Of a DNA stretch of 64,000 bases, positions 11,707 to 23,001 are shown piece by piece. The notes beneath the pieces were generated by a model that saw only the letters and a program-made list of their open reading frames with translations, made no database searches and was not told the DNA's origin. Positions within the stretch are counted from its first letter, which is position 1; each line of letters begins with the position of its first letter. A program made the translations under genes and the position numbers. The stretch comes from Sphagnum compactum (taxonomy: Eukaryota > Bryophyta > Sphagnopsida > Sphagnales), in contig OZ234501.1 of assembly GCA_965153455.1 (NCBI GenBank), forward strand, positions 13,888,001-13,952,000, read 5' to 3'.

Positions 11707-13380
11707 TCTGTTGTATTGGCTCTGCCTCTAAGGGTACGGAAACTGGTAGTTTTTCATTTGCTCTCACATTTTGAGGAATGTTCATCAGGTGTTGTTATTG
11801 TGAGTTGTGAGTTCATTTTTTTGAGAACTTTATGGACTAAATTTTCCTTTCTTGACTATTGCCGGTTTCAACTTTTCATAAGGGGCACTTAGCTATTAAG
11901 CAACACCTTGTTTCTTTCTAATTTGGTTATGTTTTGTTTTCTCTGATCACACCGGAGATGCAGGCTCTGTGAAGGGTTGCACCAACTACCACCGTAGTAG
12001 TACCATGGCAATGGCAGTTCAAAATAATGTATTTGTTTATTATCTATATAGATGGATAAAATGTGAGTGCACCGATTATATCTCTTTTGATAAAATTTTG
12101 GATATACAAATCAATTGTACATTTGCACGAATGAAGTTATGTTCATGAACAAAGTCTACTGCACATATATCTGACCATTTATGGAAACTTGATGAAAGAT
12201 GAAATTGTGTTCATGAATCAAATCAAGCAAAATGGATGAAATAAAGTTATATACATGAGTTTTGACGATTTGGATCAAATTGAAGTTCTAAATCGAATTG
12301 ACCACGATGGTAGCACACGAAAGTTACTAATGAGATCAACGAAGCATATCACATGGATAACGTTCGTGGCAATTGTTACATGGATGACAATAGTTTCATG
12401 AATGAAAACCACAATAATTGAACAAGTTGACAAATGGAATGAAGAAGAATTATTACCACATTGATGAAATTGACCAAATGAGGAAATTTGACAACATGGA
12501 TGAAAATGAGTGTTTTCCATAGATGGATGTATGTTGATATGTTTTCCATTTTGGATATTTACCTTTCTCCGCCGAGGGCTATGAATCTCACTCCTTCCCT
12601 ACCAAGTAGGTCTACATACTTTGGCTTTTCCCCTCCACAAACCTATATCCTTCCCTCCAAATTAACCTTCAAAAGTCAATAGCATTTTTTTTTTGCATGC
12701 ATTATTCCATTTTATATACCATACTCCCTTGGCAGCTTCAACTCCAATTAAAATATTTGTAAAGATGTTGAAATTTTCAAAAAAAAAAACTTGTCTCCAA
12801 GAATTAAAAAAAGGAAAATAAAGAATTTATTGGAATATTTTTTAAAAAAATGGAATCTTCAAATTTAATTATTATTTTTGACAATCTCTTAAATCCAATT
12901 GTACTATACAATCTTCAAAATAAGCCCATTACAATCTTATTAGTGTAGCCTGCGCCGTTGGGCCAATGTGTGAACACATTCTTTAATTTTCACATTTTCA
13001 GGATTGAAGTTTTCTGAATTTGGCAATTGTGAACACATTGAGGACTCAACTGATTTTTCCTTCCAAACCCATTAGAGTTTTGCAATTTGTTTGAATTTCC
13101 AGCAACAAAATCCATTCAAAAATCAATATCTTCCACATCTTAGCTCTGAAAATTGTGAAACAAACTCTATTAAATCTGACTCACAGAGAGCTTTCCAACA
13201 ACACCAAGAATGCCCCCAAAATCCCATAAGGTTTTCAGTTTCAAATTCATGTAGTTTTCATTGAGGAAATGGTTCAATAATCAATCAATAGCTTCCACAC
13301 CGTAGCTTCAAAACAGTCTCAAACCACCACATCACTACACCCCTACTCATCAAGAGCTTTCCAAAGATAACAAGCCAACA
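11707..13380. other. intergenic DNA with degenerate short repeats
   Basis: From about 12180 to 12540 there are loosely repeated words such as ACATGGATGA, TTCATGAA and CAAATTGAC. The rest is AT-rich DNA with occasional homopolymers. No ORF with coding character or splice-site support was seen. Confidence 0.5.
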
Positions 13381-13651
13381 ATGTGAAGATCTGTGCTTTG
13401 GGTTCCGAAGATACCAAGAGTGCAACATGAAGATCTGTGGCTTGGCCAACATGAAAATACCAATAGTGCAACATGAAGATCTGTGGCTTGGCCAACATGA
13501 AAATACCAATAGTGCAACATGAAGATCTGTGGCTTGGCCAACATGAAAATACCAATAGTGCAACATGAAGATCTGTGGCTTGGCCAACATGAAAATACCA
13601 ATAGTGCAACATGAAGATCTGTGGTTTGGCCAACATGAAAATCTGTGGTTT
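13381..13651. repeat. 46-bp tandem repeat
   Basis: About five near-identical units containing CATGAAGATCTGTGGCTTGG, then CCAACATGAAAATACCAATA and GTGCAA. The inner units are almost perfect at 46 bp. The minus strand is free of stops in all three frames through the array, giving three overlapping repetitive reading frames. These are a by-product of the unit and not evidence of a gene. Confidence 0.93.
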
Positions 13652-15291
13652 GGGAGATTTCAACATGGAAACAAAACAAAACAAACTACCTTGCTTCCTG
13701 GAACCCTAAACCCTAAATACCAAGGGTAATGTTGTATTAGATTAGTGCACAGTTTAGAAGGCAAGGGGTATTATATTGCCCTTGCCTAGGATTATTTCTG
13801 TGTAGTATATAAAGTCCCAGGGCGAGGGCATTTCCAGATACGGGTCTAGAATGCAGCTCTATTTGCCATGCTCTTGGTATTGTTGGAAAGTCCTTTTGAC
13901 AAAGTACCGGTGCAACGAGTTATTGTTTCATAATGTTTCGATCTATGATGGAGATTCAGTTATTGAATGTTGATTAAAAATTTCCTGAAAATTCATTCAA
14001 AATTTAAATCAAAACTAAAATTTATAGAGGAATATGGATATACTCTTGAGCTTTGTTAGAAAACCCTCAGTGAGTAAAATATTTAATGAAGGTGATTTAG
14101 AAATTTTTAGACTAAATTTTTAGATTTTTGAGAGATTGAATTTAGAGTTTTTTTTTTGGGTCATTAAAAGTTGAATTAATTTACAAAAAATGACTTTGGA
14201 AGGAAAAATTAGTTGAGTAACCAGTTCACACTTGGGCCAACAGCACATGTCACACTAGTGTTTTTTCACTTTTAAGTTGAAATAGCCGGGTGAAAAAATT
14301 GGATTTGTTTTCATTAGAGTATATTCATAGGTGGGACAAGCACCCATTTGTGCTGGTTTCACTTTTGGTATGGCGAGCTCGCTCACATTGCAATGTGAAT
14401 TGATGGTGGCATATTTTCATCAGTTTGAAAACATGCTATAATTTATAAAAAATTCAGAAACCACTCAAAATTGGACTTAGCAAGCCAAAGATTCAAATTT
14501 CTAAAACCCATTATAAAATTTTAATTTAAATTCCAAAAAAGGCCAAAAAAAATAAATCCAAATTCTACACTTTAAAAAAGTAATTTCAAAATCATGCATG
14601 CAACCTGGTCTCCTACTAGTGCTACAAAAGCATGATTATTAAAGGTAGAAAATTAGAAGGTAGAAATTTTATTTCACTCAATATTATGCCAATGTATTCT
14701 AGAATTGATAATTTTAGACCTCAAAAAAAGTACACAACACATTTCAATATTTTTTTTAAAAGAAAACACAAAACATAAAACACTTCCTTACAAGAAAAAC
14801 CATTTCAAGGTTACACATACATCATACTTCCATGTCCTCAAAAGTTTGGACTGTACATGTAAGACTGTAAATTAGGCTCTATAGACCATACATGTATGTG
14901 AACCCTCAAAACCCTCAACATCAAAAACCCTAAACACATTCCTACTGCACATGCACACATTCATTCCTTTTACTGCTGTGCATGTAAACCTCAAAAATCT
15001 CCTCCTCAAAATCTGCACCCAAAGGAGTGGGTACTTACAAAAGAGCAAACTGTAAACCTCAAAGTCTCCAAAAATTTCCCAAGAGCATGTAACAACAACA
15101 ACAAAAAACAACAATACCCACATGAGAAAATTTTCAATACTAGTTGCAATGCATTAATTTTGTGGCCAGAGCTCTGCAATATTTTCTAACAACTAGTTCT
15201 GCATGAGTGTTGTTGTACTAGCTGCTGCAGCTAGAGCTTCTTCGTGTTGTTTGTAGTTGTTGTTGTTGTTGTTGTTGCAAATTTTGTGAGG
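13652..15291. other. intergenic DNA, possible LTR fragment at 13.73-13.93 kb
   Basis: A block at about 13730-13930 has an inverted repeat (AGGCAAGGG ... GCCCTTGCCT), a TATATAAAG box and a following CAGGGCGAGGGC segment, as in a retrotransposon LTR. No matching second LTR is in the window. The rest is AT-rich DNA with no visible gene. GTT trinucleotide repeats at 15256-15278 lie just downstream of the LEA stop codon. Confidence 0.4.
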
Positions 15292-15774
15292 TTAGTTTTT
15301 GGTGAACTTGGATTCATCCAGCTTGATCCCTTTCTCAGCAGCAGCTTCCCCTCCCGACATGTCGGTGGTGGCTAGTCCTCCTTTCTTCCCCATTTCCTGG
15401 TATCCTTCAGTTCCCAACTGCCCAGCTCGTGCTTGGCCTCCTCGACTGCGACCTGCACCAAAATGCAGCATTACCCACATGCATACTTCATAAATTACGA
15501 TGTGCAAGATTTCCAGATCCATACGCATACTTCACAAACTACTTCACAAGTTTTTATACAAAAAAAAATTTCACGTGACTGTCAAGAAACCCAAAAAAAG
15601 GAAGTTTCGGCATCATGTTGTTGTTGTTGCACATTTTCATGTGCAGGTAATCTTCATACCCTCAGCGAGATGCTCCTGGGCTTCCAGACTTTTGCCTCCT
15701 GTACCTCCCTCTACGACCGTCTCGCCCGAACGAGCTCTAGCATCGAGCTCCTTCCGATCTGCAGCCGACGACAT
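15292..15774 (-). CDS. Em-like group 1 LEA protein
   Basis: A very hydrophilic, glycine-rich seed/spore protein that protects cells during drying (LEA_5 / Em family). Two exons on the minus strand, 15774-15660 and 15452-15292, with the split inside a Gly codon, give 91 aa. Wheat Em is about 93 aa. The order of family blocks is complete: N-terminal [20 protein letters not shown], then [17 protein letters not shown], the single group 1 motif [20 protein letters not shown] (residues 43-62), and the C-terminal [10 protein letters not shown]. The start is the ATG of [10 protein letters not shown]; an upstream in-frame extension lacks family similarity. The 207-bp intron has consensus ends and contains a palindromic G-box (15571-15578). 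Only one copy of the 20-residue motif is present. Confidence 0.96.
15571..15578. promoter_or_regulatory. intronic G-box / ABRE palindrome
   Basis: TCACGTGA, a perfect palindrome with a CACGTG core, lies inside the intron of the Em-like gene. G-boxes are bound by bZIP factors of the ABI5 type that control Em genes in known plants. A role here is inference. Confidence 0.45.
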
Positions 15775-16135
15775 TTGGGCGCTCTGAAATATATAATTCG
15801 TGTGTGATCTGCAAGCTGTGCTTTGATCGATTCTCACAGCTGCCTGTTACAAGCTTCGATACAACAATCTTTCTATATAAATCTTTCGCTTGAAAATAAA
15901 TCCTATCGATCACTGTTGAACTTCACACACACATATATATACACTTTACATCGATCGATCGATCGAGAGAGACAGAGAGATAGTTGGGCTTCACTAGAGG
16001 CGACTGACTGACTTCAATCAGCTGTGCTGGAGCAGTGGTGTCATGTTGAGCACCAGGCAGTAGATGGATTCAGCAGCGATGCAGATGCACAGCGACAAAT
16101 GTTGGATCAGATCTTGTGCATGCTGCACGTACAAA
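15775..16135 (-). promoter_or_regulatory. promoter of the Em-like LEA gene
   Basis: Reading the minus strand upstream of the ATG at 15774, a TATA-like GATTTATATAG lies at about 15871-15883. Further up, an RY motif TGCATGC (16117-16123) sits next to an ACGT-core element GCACGTAC (16125-16132). RY plus ACGT is the classic combination for ABI3/ABI5 control of Em genes in seed plants. CATCGATCGATCGATC repeats lie near 15950-15965. Confidence 0.5.
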
Positions 16136-16430
16136 ACAGAAGATGATTTGTTGTCTAATCTGTTGCTCCACCACAGCTTCTCACACAAACTGCAGACTTG
16201 CAGCAGTGGAGTCTCCAGTCTCTAGTTTAGCTGCAGTGCAGTCGCAGGATCACTGATGATGCGCCCACCCACTGCCTGTTTCCACACACAGTGATCACAG
16301 TGAGCTGCAGCAGCTAGCTACTGCTGCTTCGATCTGTATCAGCCTCATCTCTCTCATCAACAAACAAGCTGAAATAAACGAGAACAATAAGTAAACAAGG
16401 GTGTGTCACATTGTGGCCTTGCTATCATTA
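16136..16430. other. distal upstream region of the Em-like gene
   Basis: Rich in CAGCAG, CTGCAG and GTGATCAC-type words, with TAGCAGCTAGCTACTGCTGC-like palindromes near 16310-16325. No coding segment was recognised. It may be a continuation of the Em regulatory region. Confidence 0.3.
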
Positions 16431-16556
16431 CTACAAAATGTGGGTGCAGTTCATTAGTCCTTATTCACTAGACTACAAAATGTGAGTGCAGTTCACTAGT
16501 CCTTGTTCACTATATTACAAAATGTGGATGCAGTTCACTAGTCCTTTGTTCACTAA
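16431..16556. repeat. 42-bp tandem triplicate
   Basis: Three units starting at 16431, 16473 and 16515, each beginning CTACAAAATGTG and containing GCAGTTCACTAGTCC and TTCACTA. They differ at only a few positions. The flanking 16557-16640 is full of AGTGAATTCACT-type short palindromes. Confidence 0.9.
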
Positions 16557-16659
16557 ATTAGTGAATTCACTAATTTTTTCATTAATTATGTTCATTAGAA
16601 TGAGTGAATTCATTCAAAATTCAGTGAAATCACTTTATGTACAAGAACACCTTTTGTTA

Positions 16660-16960
16660 TAATGTATTTACATTATTAAAAAATATCTTAAAGCAAAAAG
16701 AAAAATATTATGAAAATTCAAAGTTTTCACCATGCAAGAATATAATTTTTAAGATAATTCTTTAAAAAAAACAAAAATTCTTCAAGATATCATAACTCTA
16801 TAACTAATCGCAAGTCTCAACACAAGCTAAAATATCATCTTTCAAAAACTCTCATATAAAAGTTAGACCTATTATTATTACCTAGGGAGTCAAAATCCCT
16901 GAAGCTACTATACTCTACAATGAATCTAAACACAATGTCCTTGCCTTGGTAAGCAACGCC
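16660..16960 (+). repeat. dispersed repeat family, copy 2
   Basis: Same order of blocks as 47915-48245 (same strand) and 4335-4535 (opposite strand): a TTCACCATGCAA block, an AAGATATCATAACTCTA block, GACCTATTATTATTACCTA, then GAAGCTACTATACTCTA and ATGAATCTAAACACAAT. Divergence between copies is substantial, with many small indels. Confidence 0.85.
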
Positions 16961-18129
16961 AATAAATCATAGAACAAAAGTTATTGCCATTTTCAATAGC
17001 TAAATTTGTTTACCTGTTAATTGTGCTGGATTCAGTAGTGTTTTCTATTTCCAATTTTCTCATGTTGTGTAACCCAAAGTGGTGATTTAGCCACAAGACG
17101 ATTTTAGCCACATAGGTATCTATGTGGTTACAAGACAAATAAAGAAGTAAAAATAAATAAATTCAAGGGATCTTATTACATGTTGGTGAACAATCATTAG
17201 AACCTATTCGCTAAATATGGCAATTTCAAAAGAAGAAAGTTCCTAAAAATTTGCCCAAATTGTCCAAAAGTCTTGACAATTTCATAACTTTCTTCCCTCC
17301 AAATGTGTGGTGATTTTTTTTGAAAACTTTCCAAAAAGTTCCCTTGACCATGTTGCTTTTGGGACTCCATTCCTTGCTATCCCTCCTTGCTAACCGATCA
17401 TTCCCTGCAATTATCTTTGCAGAGGTTATGTTTTAAATATTTATGAAGCACATGAAATAAAAAAGGTGAGAGAGGCGGGGTTGGGTTTTGTATGCTATGA
17501 AATAGTAGGATTTAAAAAATGTTTTATTAAAATTGAGAACATTGTAAATATATTCTAGATATGTTCTCATAATCCATTTCTTGGAACCCTATTTATTTTG
17601 AAGCAAGTTATAAAATTTACCTTTTTTCATTGAATTGCACCCTATCTATCTGATCTGAAATTTTTAAAAGAATACTTTGGATTGGGATATTCTAGTGGGT
17701 TGATGCCCCATCCCAGTAAGTCCTTGGAATGTCATTTTGAAACATGAGACTAACAATTATGATTAGACCCAAGTGTTGCTTATGATGTTCCTTGTGGCAT
17801 CTTATTGTTTTATCATGTATATTATTTGCTCAAAGTTGTACTCTTTTAAGTTGCATGCCCAATTGCCAAGGCAAAATGGCAAGCATGGGAATTTTAAACG
17901 ATCGTGAGTGTGTTTACACTATTGGAAACCATTCATTGTGTTTGTATAATTGAAAGATTCTCATCACAAAATTTTAAAATTTAGAAACTTGATATGTTGT
18001 CACTAATTTACAAAATTAATAACAATATTTTTCCACAATCAGACAATTGTAGGTTCAAATTTCTTTTTAAGCTAAACAACATTAGGTATACAAACTTTTT
18101 TTCAAAAGTTCTGAATAGGAGGCTCATGA

Positions 18130-18960
18130 CATGAAAAAATGTCAAGATAAAGAAACCAAACACACCAACCCTCACCCAATAATGGGTTTGTTTGAAGAGC
18201 AAACTTGGGAGATTTTTGCCTAACATTGAGCTAAAAAGCCCAACAACTTAACCCTCAAATGTGTTTGTGTGAACACCAAACTTTTGAACCTAAACCAATG
18301 TGGGCTAAAGTTGAAATACGAAGCACAATGCCACAACCCTAACCCTAAAACATGTTTGTGTGACATCAAACTTTAAATCCCTAAACCATTTAAATTGCCT
18401 AAGGTTGAAATAAGAAGTCCACATGACACCAATCCTAACCCTACTATGTTTTTGTTTGCACACCAAATGACGTAACCTTAAACCATTATGGCTAAGGGTC
18501 AAATAAAAACCCCAACACACCAACCCAAACCTTAAAATGTGTTCATTTGAACGTTGAACTTTGTAAGCCTAATCCATTGTTCAAAGTAAGAAACCAAACA
18601 CCCCAACAATAACCCTGAAATGTGTTCATTTGAACACCACACTTTGTAGCCCTAAACCATTGTGGCCTACACATGACATAAGAAACCGAACACACCAACC
18701 CCAAACTTAAAACATGTTTGTGTTAACACCAAGAAACTTTGGAGCTATCCAATTGTTGCCTAATGTTAAAATATGAAACCGAACATACAAACCCTAAACT
18801 TAACACACATTTATTTATGTAACACCAAAATACTTTGGATGCCTAACCCATTGTGGCTATAAGGTTAAAATATAAGAAACCCAACACATCAACCCTAAAC
18901 TTAAAACACACGTTCATGTGAATACTAAAGGCTTTGGAGCCCTAACCCATTGTGGTCTGA
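18130..18960. repeat. tandem repeat of about 110 bp
   Basis: About seven or eight diverged units, each containing a CACCAAACTTTG block, CCTAAACCATTGTGGC, an AAGAAACC(G/A)AACAC block, CCAACCCTAA and AAACATGTTTGTGT. In the duplicate at 27455-27565 only about one unit remains, so the array expanded in A or contracted in B. Confidence 0.8.
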
Positions 18961-19482
18961 GACCAGCATTTAGTACCAAAATTCAATGAAATTGTGAACA
19001 TAAACAGGCACCTAAAATACAAATTCAGTTGCCCCACAAAAGGAGGAAAAAAGAACCCTATCCGACTAACTAACTGCAAAGCTTCCCAGCCATGGGACAA
19101 ATAAACAAACAAACACACAAAATCTTACAACAACCCAATGTCACAACAGCACTGAAACACTGCACTCCAGACCACCCCTAGATAAATTCCCAACAACAAA
19201 CAACAACAAAAATAGATATTACTATGCACCAGGTTGGAAATGGGTCATCTGGACAATGATCTTGAATGAATATGTGCATCGAAATGCAGGATAAGAATTC
19301 TGTCTCTTCTTATATGAAATTGTTTCTAAATTTCCTTCAAAGAAACAAGATTCGATGTACTCAATTTCTAGTACAGAGAGTTGATGCAAAATTGTACATT
19401 GTGACAACTGAGGCTTCTGCTATGCACTTCTTGTGAATCTCTTCCTCTTGGGAGTTTCTGGAGTAAGTTTACTTGAGTTGAA

Positions 19483-21630
19483 ATGGGGATCCCTAGATTG
19501 GGTAATTCTAGAGAGCCTGAGGATGGCAACATTGGGAAGACCGAACTGGATCTTGGGATTGAAGACAGCATCATGCGATGTGAGATGCTCCTGGCAATGG
19601 TTCCCCAAGCCATGGAAATCTACATGTCAGATGGTAGTGTGTTTCTCTTTCCCAGGAAAAAAACAAAAGCAAAAGCAAAACAAAAACCGGAATTTTGTAA
19701 TGTACTCAGAATCAATCTGCAATCAAACCCTTTTCTTCCTGGTTCTGTTGCAGTATGGCACTCCTCAGCCTCAAATGTATTTGCACTGTAACAGTGTACT
19801 CCATCAGAGAGCTCAATCAATGCATGGGAATTTGGAACGTGCTTTGTGTTTTGCTGGGAAGAAACATGGAGAAAGAAAAAGCTCAATGTTTTGTTGATTG
19901 TGCCACTAGACTTTCAATGTGATGAGAGAGCTCAGGAAACAGGATTTTTTTTCACAAATAGAAACAGAGAATTCAAAACTCTAATTTTGTTGTCGTGGTT
20001 TTTTTTGTGTTTGTTGTCAGTGGATTTTTGTGGGTCAAGTAAGGTGATGAGCCAACAGGAAGATGTAGTAGCTGGACAAAAAAAAACTGCAGCTCTCACA
20101 TACCTTGAACTATGTAAAGATGCAAAGATGAGAGGAGGATTGAGAGGAGAGTGGGAAAGTAACATGGGATTGCTCGGCAGCAGCAGTTACACTATCAAGG
20201 ATGACAGCAAAACCACCAACGATAATCAAGATGGCAAGTCCTTAACTTCGTGGGTAAGAAAGAATAGACAAGAAGAGCATGCATAAGGCAAAGAAGAAGA
20301 AGAAGAAGAAGGAGAAGAACATTCAGCAACAAAACAGTGAATCCACCTGTGTTTCAGAAGCTCAATGGACTGTGGAAATCTTGCCAGCCAACATCGAGCG
20401 CTTAACCACTGTGCCCATCTCTGGGAGCTCTGAAAACAACAACCAAACTCCCAGGAAAGCATTCACAAGGTTGTTTCTGGAAAAAAAAATTACACAATAC
20501 TCTTTGACAAAGATCCAAGTTGTTTTGAGCTTAATATTCATGATTCTTCTGAGTTTGCAAAGCAGTTGTGAGTCTCGGTGTGCAGGTCAATGGTAGCACT
20601 GAGACTAGGATGAGCAACAAAGGCAGCAGCGACAAAGCAACAAGTCATGGAGCCATCACCGAACAAGGTTGAGAAGCATACACAAACCAGTAGTCTTATT
20701 TTTGCTGACAGCCCATCAAAGTCTTCTTCACCTAAGAAAACTCAGCTTGATAATATCTCCTCAGTTTCACCATCTCTGCGAGGAACAACACTCTGACAGA
20801 CCATCTCTCCTTCATATCCTACACCAAGTCTAGTTATTCATTTATTCACAGAGCTTTTGTGATCAGCACCACATTGTCTTGAAGCCATGGAAACCCAACA
20901 TGAGAATCTAAAGGGTTGGTGCTTTGGGAGTCCAGGAAGCAATGCCTCTCTCAAAGATGCGAGTCCAGCCTGCAGTGGGCACTGCAAGCATGAAGATCAA
21001 CATGGCAAACTTGGTGACCGGATGGTACACTTACCCAATGTTGCATTTCAAAGGCGTAGATAGATCTATCCCTGTCAATATCTCATTTGCAACAACAATG
21101 ACAGGAAAGTGTGATACCTCTGTCAAGACCCAGAACTGCAATGTATGCACACTACGCCCAAGTTAAAGCCTTGCATGAAGAGGAGGAATTGTCAGAATGC
21201 TCTTTTAAGGTTCCTTCCCTCCCTAACACCCTCCGAGTGAGCAAGCTGCATTGGTTTCCCTGCTCCCTCTTTCTTTTATATAAAGGAATTATTGTGCTAA
21301 TCTTGTAATCCAATTCTCGGTTGTGAGGTTTAATTTGAGGGATGAAGATAGCCTTCCTTGATATTGTATCATGTCTTGGATCATGTTTTTTCCCATTTTT
21401 TCAGCCAAGATTGGGAAGCAGATGAGGGTCTGGGTCCAGAGTTTGATTGCTGATCGTCTCAATAACCTCCAACAGCAGCACATCGAGTTCCGTACTCAAG
21501 TAATTCTCTTCATGCTTTTTTGCTTCAGCCCTCTTGCAAAAGCTGTTTGTTGCAGCATTCAATGATGGCATCATTCAGGTCTAAGATGTTTGCTACACAT
21601 GTATAAGAAGACTAGAGGGGAGGTGTAACT
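19483..21630 (+). pseudogene. truncated, disabled copy of the ECTFKP-module gene
   Basis: Exons equivalent to the first part of the gene at 27958-34056 can be followed, with MGIPRLGNSREPED, YGTPQPQM, MSQQEDVVAGQKKT and the ECSFK exon all present. A 0.3-kb deletion removes the exon equivalent to the start of 28862-29233, joining at an AGAC word. A second deletion removes three downstream exons. The exon equivalent to 30431-30460 contains a TAA, and the one equivalent to 30968-31063 contains a TGA after an indel. Everything after about 21630 is gone. A stable product is unlikely. Confidence 0.88.
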
Positions 21631-21643
21631 GAAGATATGCTAC

Positions 21644-22251
21644 CTGTGGGCCTGAAGAAGTGCAGCAGGGCCTAGATACTTCTCTGGGTTCCACCAATAA
21701 CTTGGACAAGAAGTAGTACAACAAGCACACAGAATACACTCATACATGCCATCAAGCTTCTTGCGGTCACCTTTGGTCTGCACATGCTCTTTCCCACCAG
21801 GGGCTGGTTTCTTGGTCTTCAATCAGGGCTCAATACTCTTGTATTGGCTATAAAACTGTGTCCTATCCACCACCAGATCCTTGATGACATACATGTGAGG
21901 CAAAGGTGTGATCTTTGTCTCTGACTTAGGATCTGTGTTGATGTTTGTCCAGCAGGCTAAGCCATTGTTTCCTTCAATATTCATAGCACATGAGTGCATC
22001 TAACACCATTGGCCCACACTCAGCAGAGTTAACAGTGTAGGTCTTGAGCTGTGGCTTCTCAGTCCTGTCAGGGTCCCATCTGTAGATTGCAAAATTCTTC
22101 AGGTTTGGTGCTTTGAACCTCTGGTGCCAGGTGCTGGATCAGCTTGAGTGGGTGTTGCTGGAGTTGTGCATACTGAATACAGTAGAACAAGTGCAGAAGG
22201 GTTCTTCACCACCCTGCTCGAAGTCAACATTGTCTTTGCAATGGCTGCCAT
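21644..22251 (-). pseudogene. SDHB pseudogene (exon 1 only)
   Basis: Close copy of exon 1 of the SDHB gene at 37555-38958, with the same intron donor position. A 71-bp deletion near 21990 removes the codons for [12 protein letters not shown], so two of the four [2Fe-2S] cysteines are lost and the frame shifts. There is also a 1-bp deletion near 22115 and a 15-bp-scale deletion in the transit-peptide region. Exon 2, with the third cluster, is absent. The second-cluster block [20 protein letters not shown] is still perfect, so the loss is recent. Confidence 0.95.
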
Positions 22252-22482
22252 GGCTGCAGTATGCTTCAAAGCACAACAATCTGTGGGGATTCTTCCAGCA
22301 ACTGTTCACTGATCCCTCCAACAGTACACCTGACAGATAGAACACTCAAACTTGATATCAAAAGCATAGAAGATTCTTTCAACATTATGATTTTGCTAGG
22401 GGTAGCACTGGGCACAAGAACACCCTTAAAGACAGACCATGGTGTGAGAACACATTGCCAAAGTTGCAGAATATGTCCATGA

Positions 22483-23001
22483 GAAAGGAAGAATACAAAA
22501 AACAAGCCAGAGCGGCTGCCCATTACATCATGCAGAGTGCACACAGAATGAGAATGCTTCTGGAATGCTCTCAGAAACCCTGACACCGACAACTACTTTA
22601 AATATGAGAATGGCAGTCGGTGTATCTAAATGAAAGACACCAGGAGTGGGAAAAATTGAAAGCCCATCTAAGTAATACTCTTGATGGGTCCCAGATTGAA
22701 TGCTGTTGTCTAGAATGCCAAATGGGATCTTGAAACACAATCAACAATGATTCAGTAAACAGGACATTAATGGTACACAGGACTAAAGACTCAAGAATGT
22801 CATCCCTAGGGACGCAAGGCGAGGTAAAAGAAAAAATGCTCTATTCACCAAACTGTATTATATGTAATATATGTATGGGAACCCACCAAACTAACAACAA
22901 CATCTGTACTAAAACCCATCAAACTATTTAATATGTTTCAGAACGTCTTAAGGAGGAGACAGACAAGAAACAAAACCACAGAAACCAAAATAGGCAGAGT
23001 T
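22483..23001. other. sequence between the duplication end and the orphan gene
   Basis: Homology with copy B ends at about 22482. A 70-codon open frame on the minus strand (22528-22740) has fairly even composition but no family I recognise. No splice structure is evident. Confidence 0.35.

Larger units (their letters stand above)
17341..22482. repeat. segmental duplication, decayed copy A
   Basis: Collinear with 25517-39182 (copy B). Matching stretches are 17341-17625 with 25517-25785; 17783-18030 with 27199-27450; 18960-20270 with 27540-28730; 20280-20815 with 29035-29615; 20845-21630 with 30400-31193; and 21631-22482 with 38251-39182. Relative to B, copy A lacks about 0.3 kb, 0.78 kb and 7.06 kb. 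The largest gap removes the end of the ECTFKP gene, all of the GluTR-binding protein gene and exon 2 of SDHB. Copy A carries only pseudogenes. Confidence 0.9.

Noticed and set aside
13285-13684. Three overlapping minus-strand frames of 101-113 codons
   Set aside because: All are readings of one 46-bp tandem repeat in three registers.
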